Origin: Cycloclasticus sp.
GTDB taxonomy: Bacteria > Pseudomonadota > Gammaproteobacteria > Methylococcales > Cycloclasticaceae
Assembly: GCA_012959695.1 (NCBI GenBank)
Contig: DUCS01000006.1
Location: 62,001-126,000 of the forward strand
Direction of reading: 5' to 3'
Length of the DNA stretch: 64,000 nt
Both the position numbers and the translations under genes were made by a program. Numbering within the stretch: the stretch's first letter is position 1; each line of letters opens with the position of its first letter. Under the pieces are notes generated by a model. The model saw nothing but the letters and a program-made list of their open reading frames with translations, searched no databases and was not told where the DNA came from. Of the stretch, positions 1 to 8,386 are shown piece by piece.

Positions 1-977
1 TTTGCTTTGTTTACGAAATCGGCATCTGCAAGAAAGGGTCTTGATAAATACACCATATCGGCTTCATTGTTGTCGATAATTTTTTCCGCAACTTCAACAG
101 TATTTATGCGGTTTGCAGCGGCAACGGGGATGTTGACGACTTGTTTTATTTTAGCCGTTGCCCAAGCAAACGCACCGCGTGGCACTTGCATTGCAATGGT
201 CGGAATAGCGGCTTCATGCCAACCAATGCCTGTGTTAATAATATCTATACCTGCGGACTCCAAGGCGATCGCGAATTGCTGTGCTTCATCAATATTCCAC
301 CCATCTTCAACCAGTTCAAGCACCGACATGCGGTATTGAATAATAAAGTTTTCACCCAGCGCTTTGCGCGTAGAACGAACAATGTCTAATGGCAAACGAG
401 ACCTGTTTTCAAAGCTGCCACCCCATTGGTCAGAACGATGATTTGTTCGCGGAGCTGTAAATTCATTTAGAAAATACCCTTCAGACCCTAATAATTCAAT
501 GCCATCAAAACCAGCTTGTTGGGCCAACTGGGCACAATTCACAAAGTCATCAATGGTTTGCATAATCTCAGCGTCGGACATTTCTTTTGGCACAAAGGGA
601 TTGATAGGGGAACGTATGGCACTGGGTGCAACTAAGTTCTCGTGTTTTGCATATCGGCCGGCATGCAGTATTTGCATAAGGATGTTGCTATTAGCCTTGT
701 GTACTGTATCCGTAATAAATTTGTATTGTTCCACATGCTCGGCGTTGGTTAGCATCATTGCGCCTGGGCTAATAAGGCCTTCTTCATTGGGTGAAACACC
801 ACCGGTTACAATTAACGAAACACCGCCGTCTGCGCGCTCTTTATAAAAGGCTGCTAAGCGACCAAAAGGGTCGTCTGAGTGATCTAACCCCGTGTGCATT
901 GAGCCCATAATGAAACGGTTAGGCAAGGTTAAATGACCAATTTTAATGGGTGTAAATAACTGTTTTGATGATGTCAT
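1..977 (-). CDS. fadH: 2,4-dienoyl-CoA reductase, FadH-type, C-terminus beyond window
   Basis: The reverse strand reads from an ATG at 977 for 325 codons without a stop and leaves the window, so only the N-terminal part is present. The translation matches the FMN-binding old-yellow-enzyme barrel of E. coli FadH throughout: an NRFIMGSMHTGLD segment near residue 21, LQILHAGRY-like segment, NEFTAPRTNHRSDQWGG, and INTGIGWHEAAIPT. FadH removes 4,5-double bonds from unsaturated acyl-CoA with NADPH, using FMN, FAD and an iron-sulfur cluster; the cluster and NADPH domains would lie outside the window. It is divergent from the crotonase gene at 1095 and shares a 117 bp promoter region with it. Family assignment is firm; the exact substrate is inferred. 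Confidence 0.93.
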   Translation of the reverse strand, partial: MTSSKQLFTPIKIGHLTLPNRFIMGSMHTGLDHSDDPFGRLAAFYKERADGGVSLIVTGGVSPNEEGLISPGAMMLTNAEHVEQYKFITDTVHKANSNILMQILHAGRYAKHENLVAPSAIRSPINPFVPKEMSDAEIMQTIDDFVNCAQLAQQAGFDGIELLGSEGYFLNEFTAPRTNHRSDQWGGSFENRSRLPLDIVRSTRKALGENFIIQYRMSVLELVEDGWNIDEAQQFAIALESAGIDIINTGIGWHEAAIPTIAMQVPRGAFAWATAKIKQVVNIPVAAANRINTVEVAEKIIDNNEADMVYLSRPFLADADFVNKA

Positions 978-1023
978 TCCTATTCCTTTTTTGGCTAATA
1001 CGACGGCTCGATAACTTTACAAT

Positions 1024-1037
1024 CTAACACTTGTTTG
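1024..1037. promoter_or_regulatory. degenerate CTAA-N6-TTAG-like site before fadH and the 1095 operon
   Basis: CTAACACTTGTTTG, one mismatch from the CTAAC-N4-GTTAG form, in the 117 bp between the divergent fadH and crotonase genes. The location fits, the mismatch makes it doubtful. Confidence 0.25.
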
Positions 1038-1094
1038 GTAGCATAATAATCATAGTATGAATGCTTTTTTTAAGCAAATATAGAGAACAAATAC

Positions 1095-1880
1095 ATGCCG
1101 AATACGGATGAGTTAATTTACGAAGTAAACAACGGTGTCGCCACCATTTGCCTTAACCGCCCAGAAAGAAAAAACGCCTTATCGACGAGTTTGGTTGGCA
1201 AATTACGTGATGCGTGGGAGTGGGTGGATACTGATGATGCTGTAAAAGTTGTTGTATTAACGTCGACAGATTGCGGTGTGTTTTGTGCGGGCATGGATTT
1301 AAAAGAAGCTGCCGAAATTAAGCAACAAACAGGTGAAGATGTTCTTTCAACATTAAAGGACCCTTTTCATCAACGGATGCGCGACGTTAAAAAACCCATT
1401 ATCGCCGCCATGACAGGGCACTTGATGGCTGGTGGCATGTTGCTGAGTTTAAATTCAGACTTACGTGTTGGGCTTGTTAATACCCGCGTCGGTATCACAG
1501 AAGCTAAGATTGGCCGTGGATCGCCCTGGGCTGTGCCATTGATCGGCATGTTGCCGCAACCGCTTATTATGGAATTAGTATTAACGGCTGCGCAAATGCC
1601 TATTCAACGATTCTATGACGTTGGATTTATCAATTACCTAGAAGAAACCCCAGAGCTTGTTAGAGAGCGGGCATACAGCTTGGCTAATACCATTCGAGAC
1701 AATGCACCGCTATCTGTAGTGGCTGCGAAAGCAAGCATCATGTGCGCGATGAGTTTGGGTTGTGATGATGGATTAGCAGAAGCAAAGCGTTTACATGAAG
1801 TGGTTTACGCCAGTGAAGACGGTATTGAAGGGCCATTATCTTTTGCCGAAAAAAGAAAACCTCAATGGAAAGGTCGATAA
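1095..1880 (+). CDS. enoyl-CoA hydratase/isomerase family protein with one catalytic Glu missing
   Basis: A 261-residue crotonase-fold protein. The first oxyanion-hole segment is CAGMDLKEA (residues 64-72) and the second is GHLMAGGMLL (108-117). In classic hydratases the second segment carries the catalytic Glu144; here the aligned residue is Leu116, while the counterpart of Glu164 is present as Glu136 in GITEAKIG. One-glutamate crotonases are often isomerases or have other activities, so a simple hydratase call is unsafe. First gene of a plus-strand run (1.1-7.1 kb) with tight spacing: 33 bp to the acyl-CoA dehydrogenase. Likely acts on a CoA ester made in that operon; the substrate cannot be read from sequence. 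Confidence 0.85.
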   Translation: MPNTDELIYEVNNGVATICLNRPERKNALSTSLVGKLRDAWEWVDTDDAVKVVVLTSTDCGVFCAGMDLKEAAEIKQQTGEDVLSTLKDPFHQRMRDVKKPIIAAMTGHLMAGGMLLSLNSDLRVGLVNTRVGITEAKIGRGSPWAVPLIGMLPQPLIMELVLTAAQMPIQRFYDVGFINYLEETPELVRERAYSLANTIRDNAPLSVVAAKASIMCAMSLGCDDGLAEAKRLHEVVYASEDGIEGPLSFAEKRKPQWKGR

Positions 1881-1913
1881 GATATTTCAGATAACAAATA
1901 ATTAAGGTATCTC

Positions 1914-3074
1914 ATGAATTTTGAACTAAATGACGAACAACGCATGATCTACGAATATGGCGACCAAGTTGCTAAAACGTTTGATCAATCGTATTGGCTT
2001 AAAAAAGCCAGAAAATCTGAGTTCCCAAAAGAGCTATGGGACCAAGTAAGTGAAGATGGTTTTATGGGCATTATGGTGCCAGAAGAATACGGTGGTGCCG
2101 GCCTTGGAATGATGGAGATGGCCTTGTTGATGGAAGGCCTAGCCAATAATGGCATTCCTTTATTATCAATGGTGGTGGGCTCAACCATGTCACTGCCAAT
2201 GATTGCTGACCACGGCAGTGAGGCAATGAAACAAAAATACCTGCCCGATGCTTGCGCTGGTAAAACATTGTTTTGTTTTGCCATCACCGAAGCAACGGCG
2301 GGTACAAATACAATCCGCATTAACAGCATTGCCAAGCAAAAGGGTGACCGTTACTACTTAAACGGTTCTAAAACCTTTATTACCAGTGCAGATGAATCTG
2401 ATTACGCATTGGTCGTGGCACGTACTCGCCCACATACCGAAGTGGATCGTAAAACGGACGGTTTCACGCTGTTTATAGTCGACATGAAAGCCAAGGGCGT
2501 GAGTATGACGCCACTTGAAATGGGCGTGGTTTTACCAGAGCAACAATTTCAATTGTTCTTTGATGATGTTGAATTAACTGAAGATGATGTTATAGGCACA
2601 GTTGATAAAGGTTTTGATATTTTGTTTGAATCACTGAACCCTGAACGTATCGTTGTTTCTACCATGTGCACGGGAGTAGGACGTTTAGCGCTTAACCGGG
2701 CTGCTGAATATGCGTCAGAGCGTGAAGTATTTAATGGGCCTATTGGGGCCTACCAAGGCTTGCAACACCCGTTGGCTCAAGCTAAAACACACATTGAAGT
2801 CGCGTCGTTAATGGCTCGACAAGCTGCATGGCTGTACGATAATAAAAAATCCGCAGGAGAAGCCTCTAGCATGGCTAAAATTGCTGCTGCAGATGCCGGT
2901 ATGGAAGCAGTTGACGCCGCATTACAATGCTTTGGCGGGAATGGGTTTACCGATGACTATGGCTTATACGATATGTATTCTATGGTCCGTTTGTTAAAAA
3001 CAGCACCTATTAATAAAGAAATGCTGCTTAATTATATAGCAGAAAAAAGCCTTGGAATGCCACGTTCATATTAA
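1914..3074 (+). CDS. acyl-CoA dehydrogenase family protein, divergent active site
   Basis: 386 residues, normal length for the family. It has the N-terminal helical domain (EEYGGAGLG, about residues 57-65), the flavin-contact segment as ITEATAGTNT (about 122-131) and the C-terminal helical domain with CFGGNGFTDDYGLYDMYS. The position that carries the catalytic base in short- and medium-chain enzymes (the YEGT motif) reads as LLKTAPINKE, so the usual glutamate is absent and any base must sit elsewhere. FAD-dependent alpha,beta-desaturation with ETF as acceptor is the family role. Only 9 bp separate it from the CitE-like gene. Substrate unknown. Confidence 0.88.
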   Translation: MNFELNDEQRMIYEYGDQVAKTFDQSYWLKKARKSEFPKELWDQVSEDGFMGIMVPEEYGGAGLGMMEMALLMEGLANNGIPLLSMVVGSTMSLPMIADHGSEAMKQKYLPDACAGKTLFCFAITEATAGTNTIRINSIAKQKGDRYYLNGSKTFITSADESDYALVVARTRPHTEVDRKTDGFTLFIVDMKAKGVSMTPLEMGVVLPEQQFQLFFDDVELTEDDVIGTVDKGFDILFESLNPERIVVSTMCTGVGRLALNRAAEYASEREVFNGPIGAYQGLQHPLAQAKTHIEVASLMARQAAWLYDNKKSAGEASSMAKIAAADAGMEAVDAALQCFGGNGFTDDYGLYDMYSMVRLLKTAPINKEMLLNYIAEKSLGMPRSY

Positions 3075-3083
3075 GGATTATTA

Positions 3084-3950
3084 ATGACAGCTACGAAAAC
3101 ATTAAACCGCTCAGTTTTATTTGTTCCAGGGTCGGAACAAAAACGTATTGAAAAAGCGGCAAATATACCGGCAGATATACTGGTGTTTGATCTAGAGGAT
3201 GCCGTCTCTATTCCTGAGAAAACAGCTGCTCGTCAACGCGTTACGGATGCATTAAAAACCAGTGATTTTGCTAACCGCCAATGTTTTGTTCGTATTAACG
3301 GCGTGACAACTGATTGGTTTATTGACGATGCACAAGCCGTCGCTGAACTTGGCACGGCCGGTATTATGTTGCCAAAATGCGATAGTGTAGATGACCTTAT
3401 TCAACTTAAAAATGCCAGCAATGGTGTCAACCTGCCCATTTTTGGTATTGTGGAAACTGCGTTAAGTGTTTTGTCAGTTGCCAACATTGCTAAACAAATG
3501 CAAAGCAACGATAGCCTTTGTTTTGGACATGTGGATTTTGCCAGCGACATGCAACTTAATGACAACGATGCCAGCAAAGGTGCTGTTTATCATGCTCGTT
3601 GCCAGGTTGCATTAGCAGCGCGAGCGTTTGGCATTACGGCGATTGATAATATTTCTCTTGAAGTGAAAGACGAATTAGCCATGCGTGAAGATGCATTACT
3701 TGGTCAGCAACTTGGGTATTCAGGAAAATTATGTATTCACCCGCGTCAGGTTGATATTGTAAATTCTGTTTACACACCAACTGATGAGCAAGTAAAAAAA
3801 GCAACCGAGATACTCGCACGTTGGGAAGACGCCCAAAAAAGTGGTCAGGGTGTTTTTACCTATGAAAACAAAATGGTGGATTTACCCGTTATTCTTGCTC
3901 AAGAGTCTATTTTAGCTCGAAGTAAAGCCATTACCGAAAACTCCAATTAA
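3084..3950 (+). CDS. CitE/HpcH-family CoA lyase (citrate lyase beta-like, malyl-CoA lyase type)
   Basis: 288 residues with the family landmarks: SVLFVPGSEQKR at 10-21, VFDLEDAV at 34-41, VRING with Arg71, GIVETALSV with Glu124 and GHVDFASDM with Asp151; Glu and Asp are the Mg-binding pair in this family. Members cleave or form beta-hydroxyacyl-CoA bonds (citryl-CoA, malyl-CoA, beta-methylmalyl-CoA) or hydrolyse malyl-CoA. The next gene, 16 bp downstream, is a mesaconyl-CoA-hydratase-like protein, which is the classic partner of beta-methylmalyl-CoA lyase. This makes a C-C cleavage releasing glyoxylate (or a related aldehyde acid) a plausible job, but the reaction is inferred from context. Confidence 0.88.
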   Translation: MTATKTLNRSVLFVPGSEQKRIEKAANIPADILVFDLEDAVSIPEKTAARQRVTDALKTSDFANRQCFVRINGVTTDWFIDDAQAVAELGTAGIMLPKCDSVDDLIQLKNASNGVNLPIFGIVETALSVLSVANIAKQMQSNDSLCFGHVDFASDMQLNDNDASKGAVYHARCQVALAARAFGITAIDNISLEVKDELAMREDALLGQQLGYSGKLCIHPRQVDIVNSVYTPTDEQVKKATEILARWEDAQKSGQGVFTYENKMVDLPVILAQESILARSKAITENSN

Positions 3951-3966
3951 TTAGATAAAATTTATA

Positions 3967-4992
3967 ATGAAAGAAATAGTCATTGATGGCCCTTATTTTG
4001 AAGATTTCCATGTAGGTCAATTTTTAGAGCAAGCACCTGCTGTTACATTAACTGAAGGCCATGCAACTGCGCACCAGATGTTATGTGGTGACCGCTTACG
4101 GATGCCTTTAAGCCATCACTTGTGTCAGCAAATCACGGCGGTAGATAAACCATTGGTTAACCCATCTATGGTGATTGGTGTGGCTATTGGTCAAACCACA
4201 TACGCCACCCAAAATGTCATGGGCAATCTCTTTTATCGCGGTTTAATACTTAAGAAACCTGTCTATATTGGCGATACTTTGAGTACCACCACAAAAGTGG
4301 TTGCGTTAAGGCAAAATAAAGTAAAAGGGGGCCGCCCAGCAACAGGAATGGTCGCTTTAGAAATGAACATTATCAATCAGCATGGCGATGAAATTCTACA
4401 TTTTTGGCGTTGCCCAATGGTGCCATGCAGAGATGTGAAGGCGGTGACTGGTCACGCTGACGAACTTGATTTTATTCCTTCAGATATCAGCTCAGATGCA
4501 TTGAAAGATGCTGTTCCTGCAAACTGGAATTCAAGCATGTTTAAAGAGCTGATTAACGGCCCGCACTTTAATGAGGTAGAGGAAGATAATCACTTTATTA
4601 TCAAAGCACGCGATACGGTTACAAACGCGCCTGAACTTACTCGGTTAACACTTAACCTTGCTAAAACCCATACCGATGCCGGCGCCAGTATTTATGGCCA
4701 ACGTTTGGTGTATGGAGGCCAAACTATTTCAATTGCCGCGGCTCAAATGATTAGAGCGCTACCGAATGTGATGACGCATATAGCCTGGACACATTGCAAC
4801 CATACTGCCCCCGTTTTTGAAAACGACATTCTACGAAGCGAAGTCATTGTTAAAAACAAAATATCATTGGATACAGGCGGTGGCTTAGTTGAACTGCAAA
4901 TCAACGTATTTGCTGAACGTTCTGACACAGCACCCACATCCGTAAAAGACACCCAAGTGCTCGATTGGGGTCTTGTGGTGTTAATGGCTTAA
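3967..4992 (+). CDS. two-domain MaoC-like hydratase, mesaconyl-CoA (2-methylfumaryl-CoA) hydratase-like
   Basis: 341 residues, the usual length of the double-hotdog mesaconyl-CoA hydratases. The N-terminal half has YFEDFHVGQFLEQAP followed by LTEGHATAHQM, and the middle carries IGDTLSTTTKVVALRQNK (about 100-117), a segment very like that of characterised 2-methylfumaryl-CoA hydratases of the ethylmalonyl-CoA and 3-hydroxypropionate cycles. It would add water to a 2-enoyl-CoA carrying a second carboxylate, giving a beta-hydroxyacyl-CoA for the adjacent CitE-like lyase. Ends 8 bp before the hydrolase gene. Exact substrate not proven. Confidence 0.8.
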   Translation: MKEIVIDGPYFEDFHVGQFLEQAPAVTLTEGHATAHQMLCGDRLRMPLSHHLCQQITAVDKPLVNPSMVIGVAIGQTTYATQNVMGNLFYRGLILKKPVYIGDTLSTTTKVVALRQNKVKGGRPATGMVALEMNIINQHGDEILHFWRCPMVPCRDVKAVTGHADELDFIPSDISSDALKDAVPANWNSSMFKELINGPHFNEVEEDNHFIIKARDTVTNAPELTRLTLNLAKTHTDAGASIYGQRLVYGGQTISIAAAQMIRALPNVMTHIAWTHCNHTAPVFENDILRSEVIVKNKISLDTGGGLVELQINVFAERSDTAPTSVKDTQVLDWGLVVLMA

Positions 4993-4999
4993 CACGCTG

Positions 5000-5788
5000 A
5001 TGCATCAACAATCTCTTTTTCTTGAAATAGGTTCAATGCGCCTAAAAACATTGATTATTGGCGAGTTGGATAGCAACAAAACCTGTATCGTTTTATTGCA
5101 TGGCGGTCTAGATTCTTTAGAAACTTGGAAAGGTTACCCTGAAGCATTAGCAAAAAAAACCGGCTTAACGGTTATTGCTTACGAACGTTTTGGACACGGA
5201 GAGTCAGGCTGTTTAAGCGAGGTAAGAAAGGCAGGTTATCGCCATCTTGAAGCTAATGAAACCTTGCCCGCTGTTGTTAATAAATTAGGATTAAATAGCA
5301 TAATTCTTGTCGGCCACAGTGATGGTGCGGCGATGTGTTTATTGGCTGCTGAGACTCAACAATTGAATATAATTGGTGTGTGCGCTATTGCGCCACCACT
5401 AGTACCTGAAGAAATGGTGAGAACAGGTATTGTCGAGGCGATAAAGGAATATGAAGACGGTAATTTAGCTAAAAAGCTTAAGCTGTTTCATGGCGATGCA
5501 ACAGATTCGTTGTTCTACGGCTGGGCGAAGGCTTGGTTATCTCCTGAATTTGATGATTGGTCTTGCGAAGAAGAAATACAAGCTATTCGCTGTCCAGTTC
5601 ATGCTATTTTTGGTCAAGCGGATGACTATGGTTATCGTGCTAGCATGTCTGTCATTACAAACAATTTATCGGCACCGATGGAAGTGCTCGTGCTGAAAGG
5701 TATTGGTCATATGCCACATCACCACGCAAGGCAGGAAACAATTGACTCAATTAACCGGCTGATTAAACGGACAGCTGCTAATGAATAA
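5000..5788 (+). CDS. alpha/beta hydrolase
   Basis: 262 residues with an alpha/beta-hydrolase layout: oxyanion strand LLHGGLDSLETW (about 32-43), nucleophile elbow VGHSDGA with Ser107, a likely acid in GQADDYG and a C-terminal histidine in GIGHMPHHH. Candidates are an esterase, a C-C hydrolase or an acyl-CoA thioesterase; the sequence does not decide. It lies in the operon with the CitE-like lyase and MaoC protein, so removal of CoA from a product is one possibility. The ribosome site before the chosen ATG is weak and an ATG at 5036 is an alternative start. Confidence 0.82.
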   Translation: MHQQSLFLEIGSMRLKTLIIGELDSNKTCIVLLHGGLDSLETWKGYPEALAKKTGLTVIAYERFGHGESGCLSEVRKAGYRHLEANETLPAVVNKLGLNSIILVGHSDGAAMCLLAAETQQLNIIGVCAIAPPLVPEEMVRTGIVEAIKEYEDGNLAKKLKLFHGDATDSLFYGWAKAWLSPEFDDWSCEEEIQAIRCPVHAIFGQADDYGYRASMSVITNNLSAPMEVLVLKGIGHMPHHHARQETIDSINRLIKRTAANE

Positions 5789-5824
5789 CATTAAAATTAA
5801 TTTCAATTTCAACAGGAGAAAACA

Positions 5825-6625
5825 ATGGATTTAGAACTAAATAACAAATCAGTCATCGTCACCGGCGGTGGCTCTAACATTGGCCGCGGTATCGTACTGG
5901 CTTTTGCTCAAGAAGGCGCAAATATTACATTGGCAGATATCGATGAAAAACAAGCAGGTCAAGTGGCTGAGTTAGCACTTAAAAAAGGCGCTGCTGATGT
6001 ACAAGTCATTAAAACGGACGTGACGAATCTTGAACAAGTAAAAGCAATGGTTAATGCTGCTGACTCTAAATTTGGCGGCGTTGATGTTCTCGTTAATAAC
6101 GTAGGTTGGGATGACCTTATGTTCTTTACCCAAACAACGCCAGAACTATGGCAAAAATTAATTGCGATTAACTTCACAAGCAACCTGAACTGCACGCATT
6201 CGGTTCTTGAAGTGATGCTAAGAAACAAAACCAAAGGCTCTATCGTCTCGTTAAGCTCCGATGCCAGCCGCCAAGGTGAAGCACGTGAGGCTGTTTATGG
6301 CGCGCTTAAAGCGGGTATCAACAGTTTGATGAAATCTATTGCAAAAGAAAATGGTCGTTTTGGTATTCGCTGTAACGCAGTATGCCCAGGCGTGACGATT
6401 CCTGAAGATGATGATGAAGTGGGATCAAACAGCATGTGGACACAAAAAGATGCAATGTTCACCGAAGAACAATTTGAAATGATCGCTAAAGCCTTACCAC
6501 TTAAGAAAGTAGGCCGCCCCAATGACTTGGCAAACGCTGTGCTGTTTATGGCGTCTAACGCTACCGCTGGACACGTTACTGGTCAAGTGTTAAGTGTTAG
6601 TGGTGGATACAGTATGATCGGCTAA
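5825..6625 (+). CDS. short-chain dehydrogenase, BadH-like (2-hydroxycyclohexanecarboxyl-CoA dehydrogenase type)
   Basis: 266 residues, classical SDR: nucleotide motif TGGGSNIG at 13-20, NNVG at 91-94, catalytic Ser144/145 and Tyr158-Lys162 in VYGALK. The segment VDVLVNNVGWDD and the C-terminal GQVLSVSGGYSMIG resemble BadH of Rhodopseudomonas palustris, which oxidises 2-hydroxycyclohexanecarboxyl-CoA to the 2-oxo ester, the substrate of BadI. A BadI homologue is encoded at 34436, so BadH function is attractive, but the resemblance is only moderate and other 3-hydroxyacyl-CoA substrates fit too. A clear AACAGGAGA ribosome site precedes the ATG. Confidence 0.8.
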   Translation: MDLELNNKSVIVTGGGSNIGRGIVLAFAQEGANITLADIDEKQAGQVAELALKKGAADVQVIKTDVTNLEQVKAMVNAADSKFGGVDVLVNNVGWDDLMFFTQTTPELWQKLIAINFTSNLNCTHSVLEVMLRNKTKGSIVSLSSDASRQGEAREAVYGALKAGINSLMKSIAKENGRFGIRCNAVCPGVTIPEDDDEVGSNSMWTQKDAMFTEEQFEMIAKALPLKKVGRPNDLANAVLFMASNATAGHVTGQVLSVSGGYSMIG

Positions 6626-6662
6626 TCAAGCCTAATTAAAACCTAATGGAAACGAGAGCAAG

Positions 6663-7124
6663 ATGGACTCTATAAATAAAAATATGAAGTTAATGGCATG
6701 GCTTTTTCTTTATGCCGTTATTGTTCTCGTTTCTGGTGGTTTTTTATCACATCAAGATACTGCGTGGCATCAAATGAGCCAGTCATATGAAGAATTAATT
6801 CCTGGACGCACGCTTATCTATTCAATTTTTTATCCTGCCTACATCATTTTTGGATTGGGCACTTGGTGGTATGCAAAGAAAAATTTTACGACTGATTTAT
6901 TTGATAAAAACTTTAAATTCGCCATCATACTGTCCACCTTCGCTCCGTTTATGTTCCTGCCTAGTCAAGACCCAGAGGTGATGATATTAAGCACGGATTT
7001 ATGGAATATTATTTTTCGCACAAGTTATTGGCTGATGATGTTTGTTTGGATAACATCATTTCTTTATCTGAATGGTAGGTTGGGCTTAGATATTGTGAAT
7101 AAAACAAGCAAGACTCTTAATTAA
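6663..7124 (+). CDS. small membrane protein resembling the C-terminal half of PmoC/AmoC
   Basis: 153 residues with four or five hydrophobic segments. It aligns nearly end to end with residues 108-235 of the PmoC encoded at 62348: SHQDTAWHQ (29-37) against AEQDASWHQ, PAYIIFGLGTWWYA against PIFIIIGFTLFFYA, and APFMFLP (94-100) against GPFMLLP, with about a 2-residue gap. PmoC's first copper site is Asp-x3-His-x12-His; here Asp32 and His36 are kept but the third ligand is Arg49. The second site (Asn, His, His in PmoC at 200, 204, 218) reads Glu105, Leu109, Trp123. The N-terminal PmoC helices are missing. Probably not a catalytic subunit; role unknown. Last gene of the plus-strand operon, converging on DUF2889 with a 7 bp gap. 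Confidence 0.72.
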   Translation: MDSINKNMKLMAWLFLYAVIVLVSGGFLSHQDTAWHQMSQSYEELIPGRTLIYSIFYPAYIIFGLGTWWYAKKNFTTDLFDKNFKFAIILSTFAPFMFLPSQDPEVMILSTDLWNIIFRTSYWLMMFVWITSFLYLNGRLGLDIVNKTSKTLN

Positions 7125-7131
7125 TCGAATA

Positions 7132-7689
7132 TTACTTGTCGGCCTTTTTACCGGTGTAGTATTTAGGGTGAAAGTCTAACACTTGTTGCCCATCACTAAC
7201 CCAAGCGTGACAGCCATTAATATAAAATGGCTTTGATGTTTCTTTATCCGTTTTACCTTTTGCAATCCCTGCCATTGTTTGAAATAACGTCGTCGTAGCC
7301 GGCGGCACCAAGTCAGCTAAATGCGTACAGCCTTGTGTACCGGCAACCAGTTCCTTAACTAAACGTGTCCAACCATGGGCAATTTGTTTTCCGATTAAAC
7401 GCTTAAAAATTGGTGTAATATCAGGGCAGCAAGCATAGGGCGAATAATCCGTAACGGCTATGCAATCGTGAACTAACATGCTGGTGTCAACCGTTAGGCG
7501 AACCCACATTTCATGGATGGGTTCACCAGGCTGGATTTGTCCTCGAAAATTATTATCGACTGGGTAGGTCTTAATGTCTTTAATTTGCGCATCAACATCC
7601 CATAAGCCATCTTCGCGTTGAAAGCCTTTACAGATGATCTGGCGCGTATGTATTTCTTTACGAGGGTTTTCGCTTATTGGTAATGGCAT
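7132..7689 (-). CDS. DUF2889 family protein
   Basis: 185 residues. Pattern typical of DUF2889: an N-terminal HTRQIICKGFQREDGLWDVDA segment, GEPIHEMWVRLTVD in the middle, a DYSPYACCPDI motif and a C-terminal QGCTHLADLVPP motif. No signal peptide or membrane segment, so cytoplasmic. No biochemical function is established for the family that I know of. It is 16 bp downstream of the transglutaminase-like gene and in the same transcription unit as an acyl-CoA dehydrogenase, so it may take part in acyl-CoA metabolism; the paired conserved cysteines are notable. Confidence 0.82.
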   Translation of the reverse strand: MPLPISENPRKEIHTRQIICKGFQREDGLWDVDAQIKDIKTYPVDNNFRGQIQPGEPIHEMWVRLTVDTSMLVHDCIAVTDYSPYACCPDITPIFKRLIGKQIAHGWTRLVKELVAGTQGCTHLADLVPPATTTLFQTMAGIAKGKTDKETSKPFYINGCHAWVSDGQQVLDFHPKYYTGKKADK

Positions 7690-7705
7690 GCAGTTCTAGC
7701 TATGT

Positions 7706-8386
7706 TTATTGAGTAATTTTTTCAGCAGCGAAATTATAGTCTTTTTCCGACTGTACACGTTCTAACATTCGGCAAAACTTTGGATAGGTTTCTTTTATTG
7801 CGTCGACAATTAGTTGGTGAGGCAAATCGCTAAAGAATCCATGGTCGGTTAGATACTCCATATGCTTTTCATTATCTTGATTATAGGCATGCATAAAAGA
7901 GTCGTTCACGCCGTCAAATTCAAGCGGTTTAACGCCAAATCGTTCACACATTTCAATGTTAAAAGCCGGTGTTGCCTTAACCCATTTGCCCCCAAGATAA
8001 AGAACACTATAGCCGTGCCAAATAAAGACGTCCGTCTCCATTAAATCCAGTAGTTTCTGAGTACTCAAATGGTTTCTAACATCCGAAAAACCTAATTGCG
8101 CAGGTATGCCTACCGCACGTGCGCAAGCGGTTAGAAGAACCGCTTTAGGTATGCAGTATGTTGCACGGTTATTTAATGTATTGCTGGCTGTGAAATTCTC
8201 TTTATCTAAATAGAATTTATAGGGGTCATAGCGAATGCCATCGCGCACCGCGTAATAAAGCTTAATTGCTTTATCTATATCCGTTGTTGCACCAGCGATA
8301 GCTTTGTTAGCAAACTCAACAACCTTAGCGTTGTCAGAGTCGATAAATGCCGTAGGTTTTAGAAACTCAGCTAAATAGTTAGTCAT
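7706..8386 (-). CDS. transglutaminase-like cysteine protein
   Basis: 226 residues with a transglutaminase-like core: AVRDGIRYDPY (46-56), NNRATYCIPKAVLLTACARAVGIPA with candidate nucleophile Cys78, and FIWHGYSVLYLGGKWVKATPAFN with His124 and, where an Asp usually sits, Asn143. No signal peptide, so it probably acts in the cytoplasm as a thiol amidase, peptidase or acyl-transfer enzyme; the target is unknown. Its ATG overlaps the stop codon of the upstream acyl-CoA dehydrogenase (TAATG arrangement), so the two are translationally coupled, and DUF2889 follows directly. Confidence 0.83.
   Translation of the reverse strand: MTNYLAEFLKPTAFIDSDNAKVVEFANKAIAGATTDIDKAIKLYYAVRDGIRYDPYKFYLDKENFTASNTLNNRATYCIPKAVLLTACARAVGIPAQLGFSDVRNHLSTQKLLDLMETDVFIWHGYSVLYLGGKWVKATPAFNIEMCERFGVKPLEFDGVNDSFMHAYNQDNEKHMEYLTDHGFFSDLPHQLIVDAIKETYPKFCRMLERVQSEKDYNFAAEKITQ

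Noticed and set aside
499..846. Plus-strand open frames over the fadH region and similar antisense frames elsewhere
   Set aside because: They are shadows of well-supported genes on the other strand and have no recognisable domains or ribosome sites.
6663..7124. PmoC-like gene as a simple pseudogene
   Set aside because: The frame is intact with start, stop and steady hydrophobic pattern, and it sits in an operon; loss of the N-terminal half and ligands looks like a separate protein.
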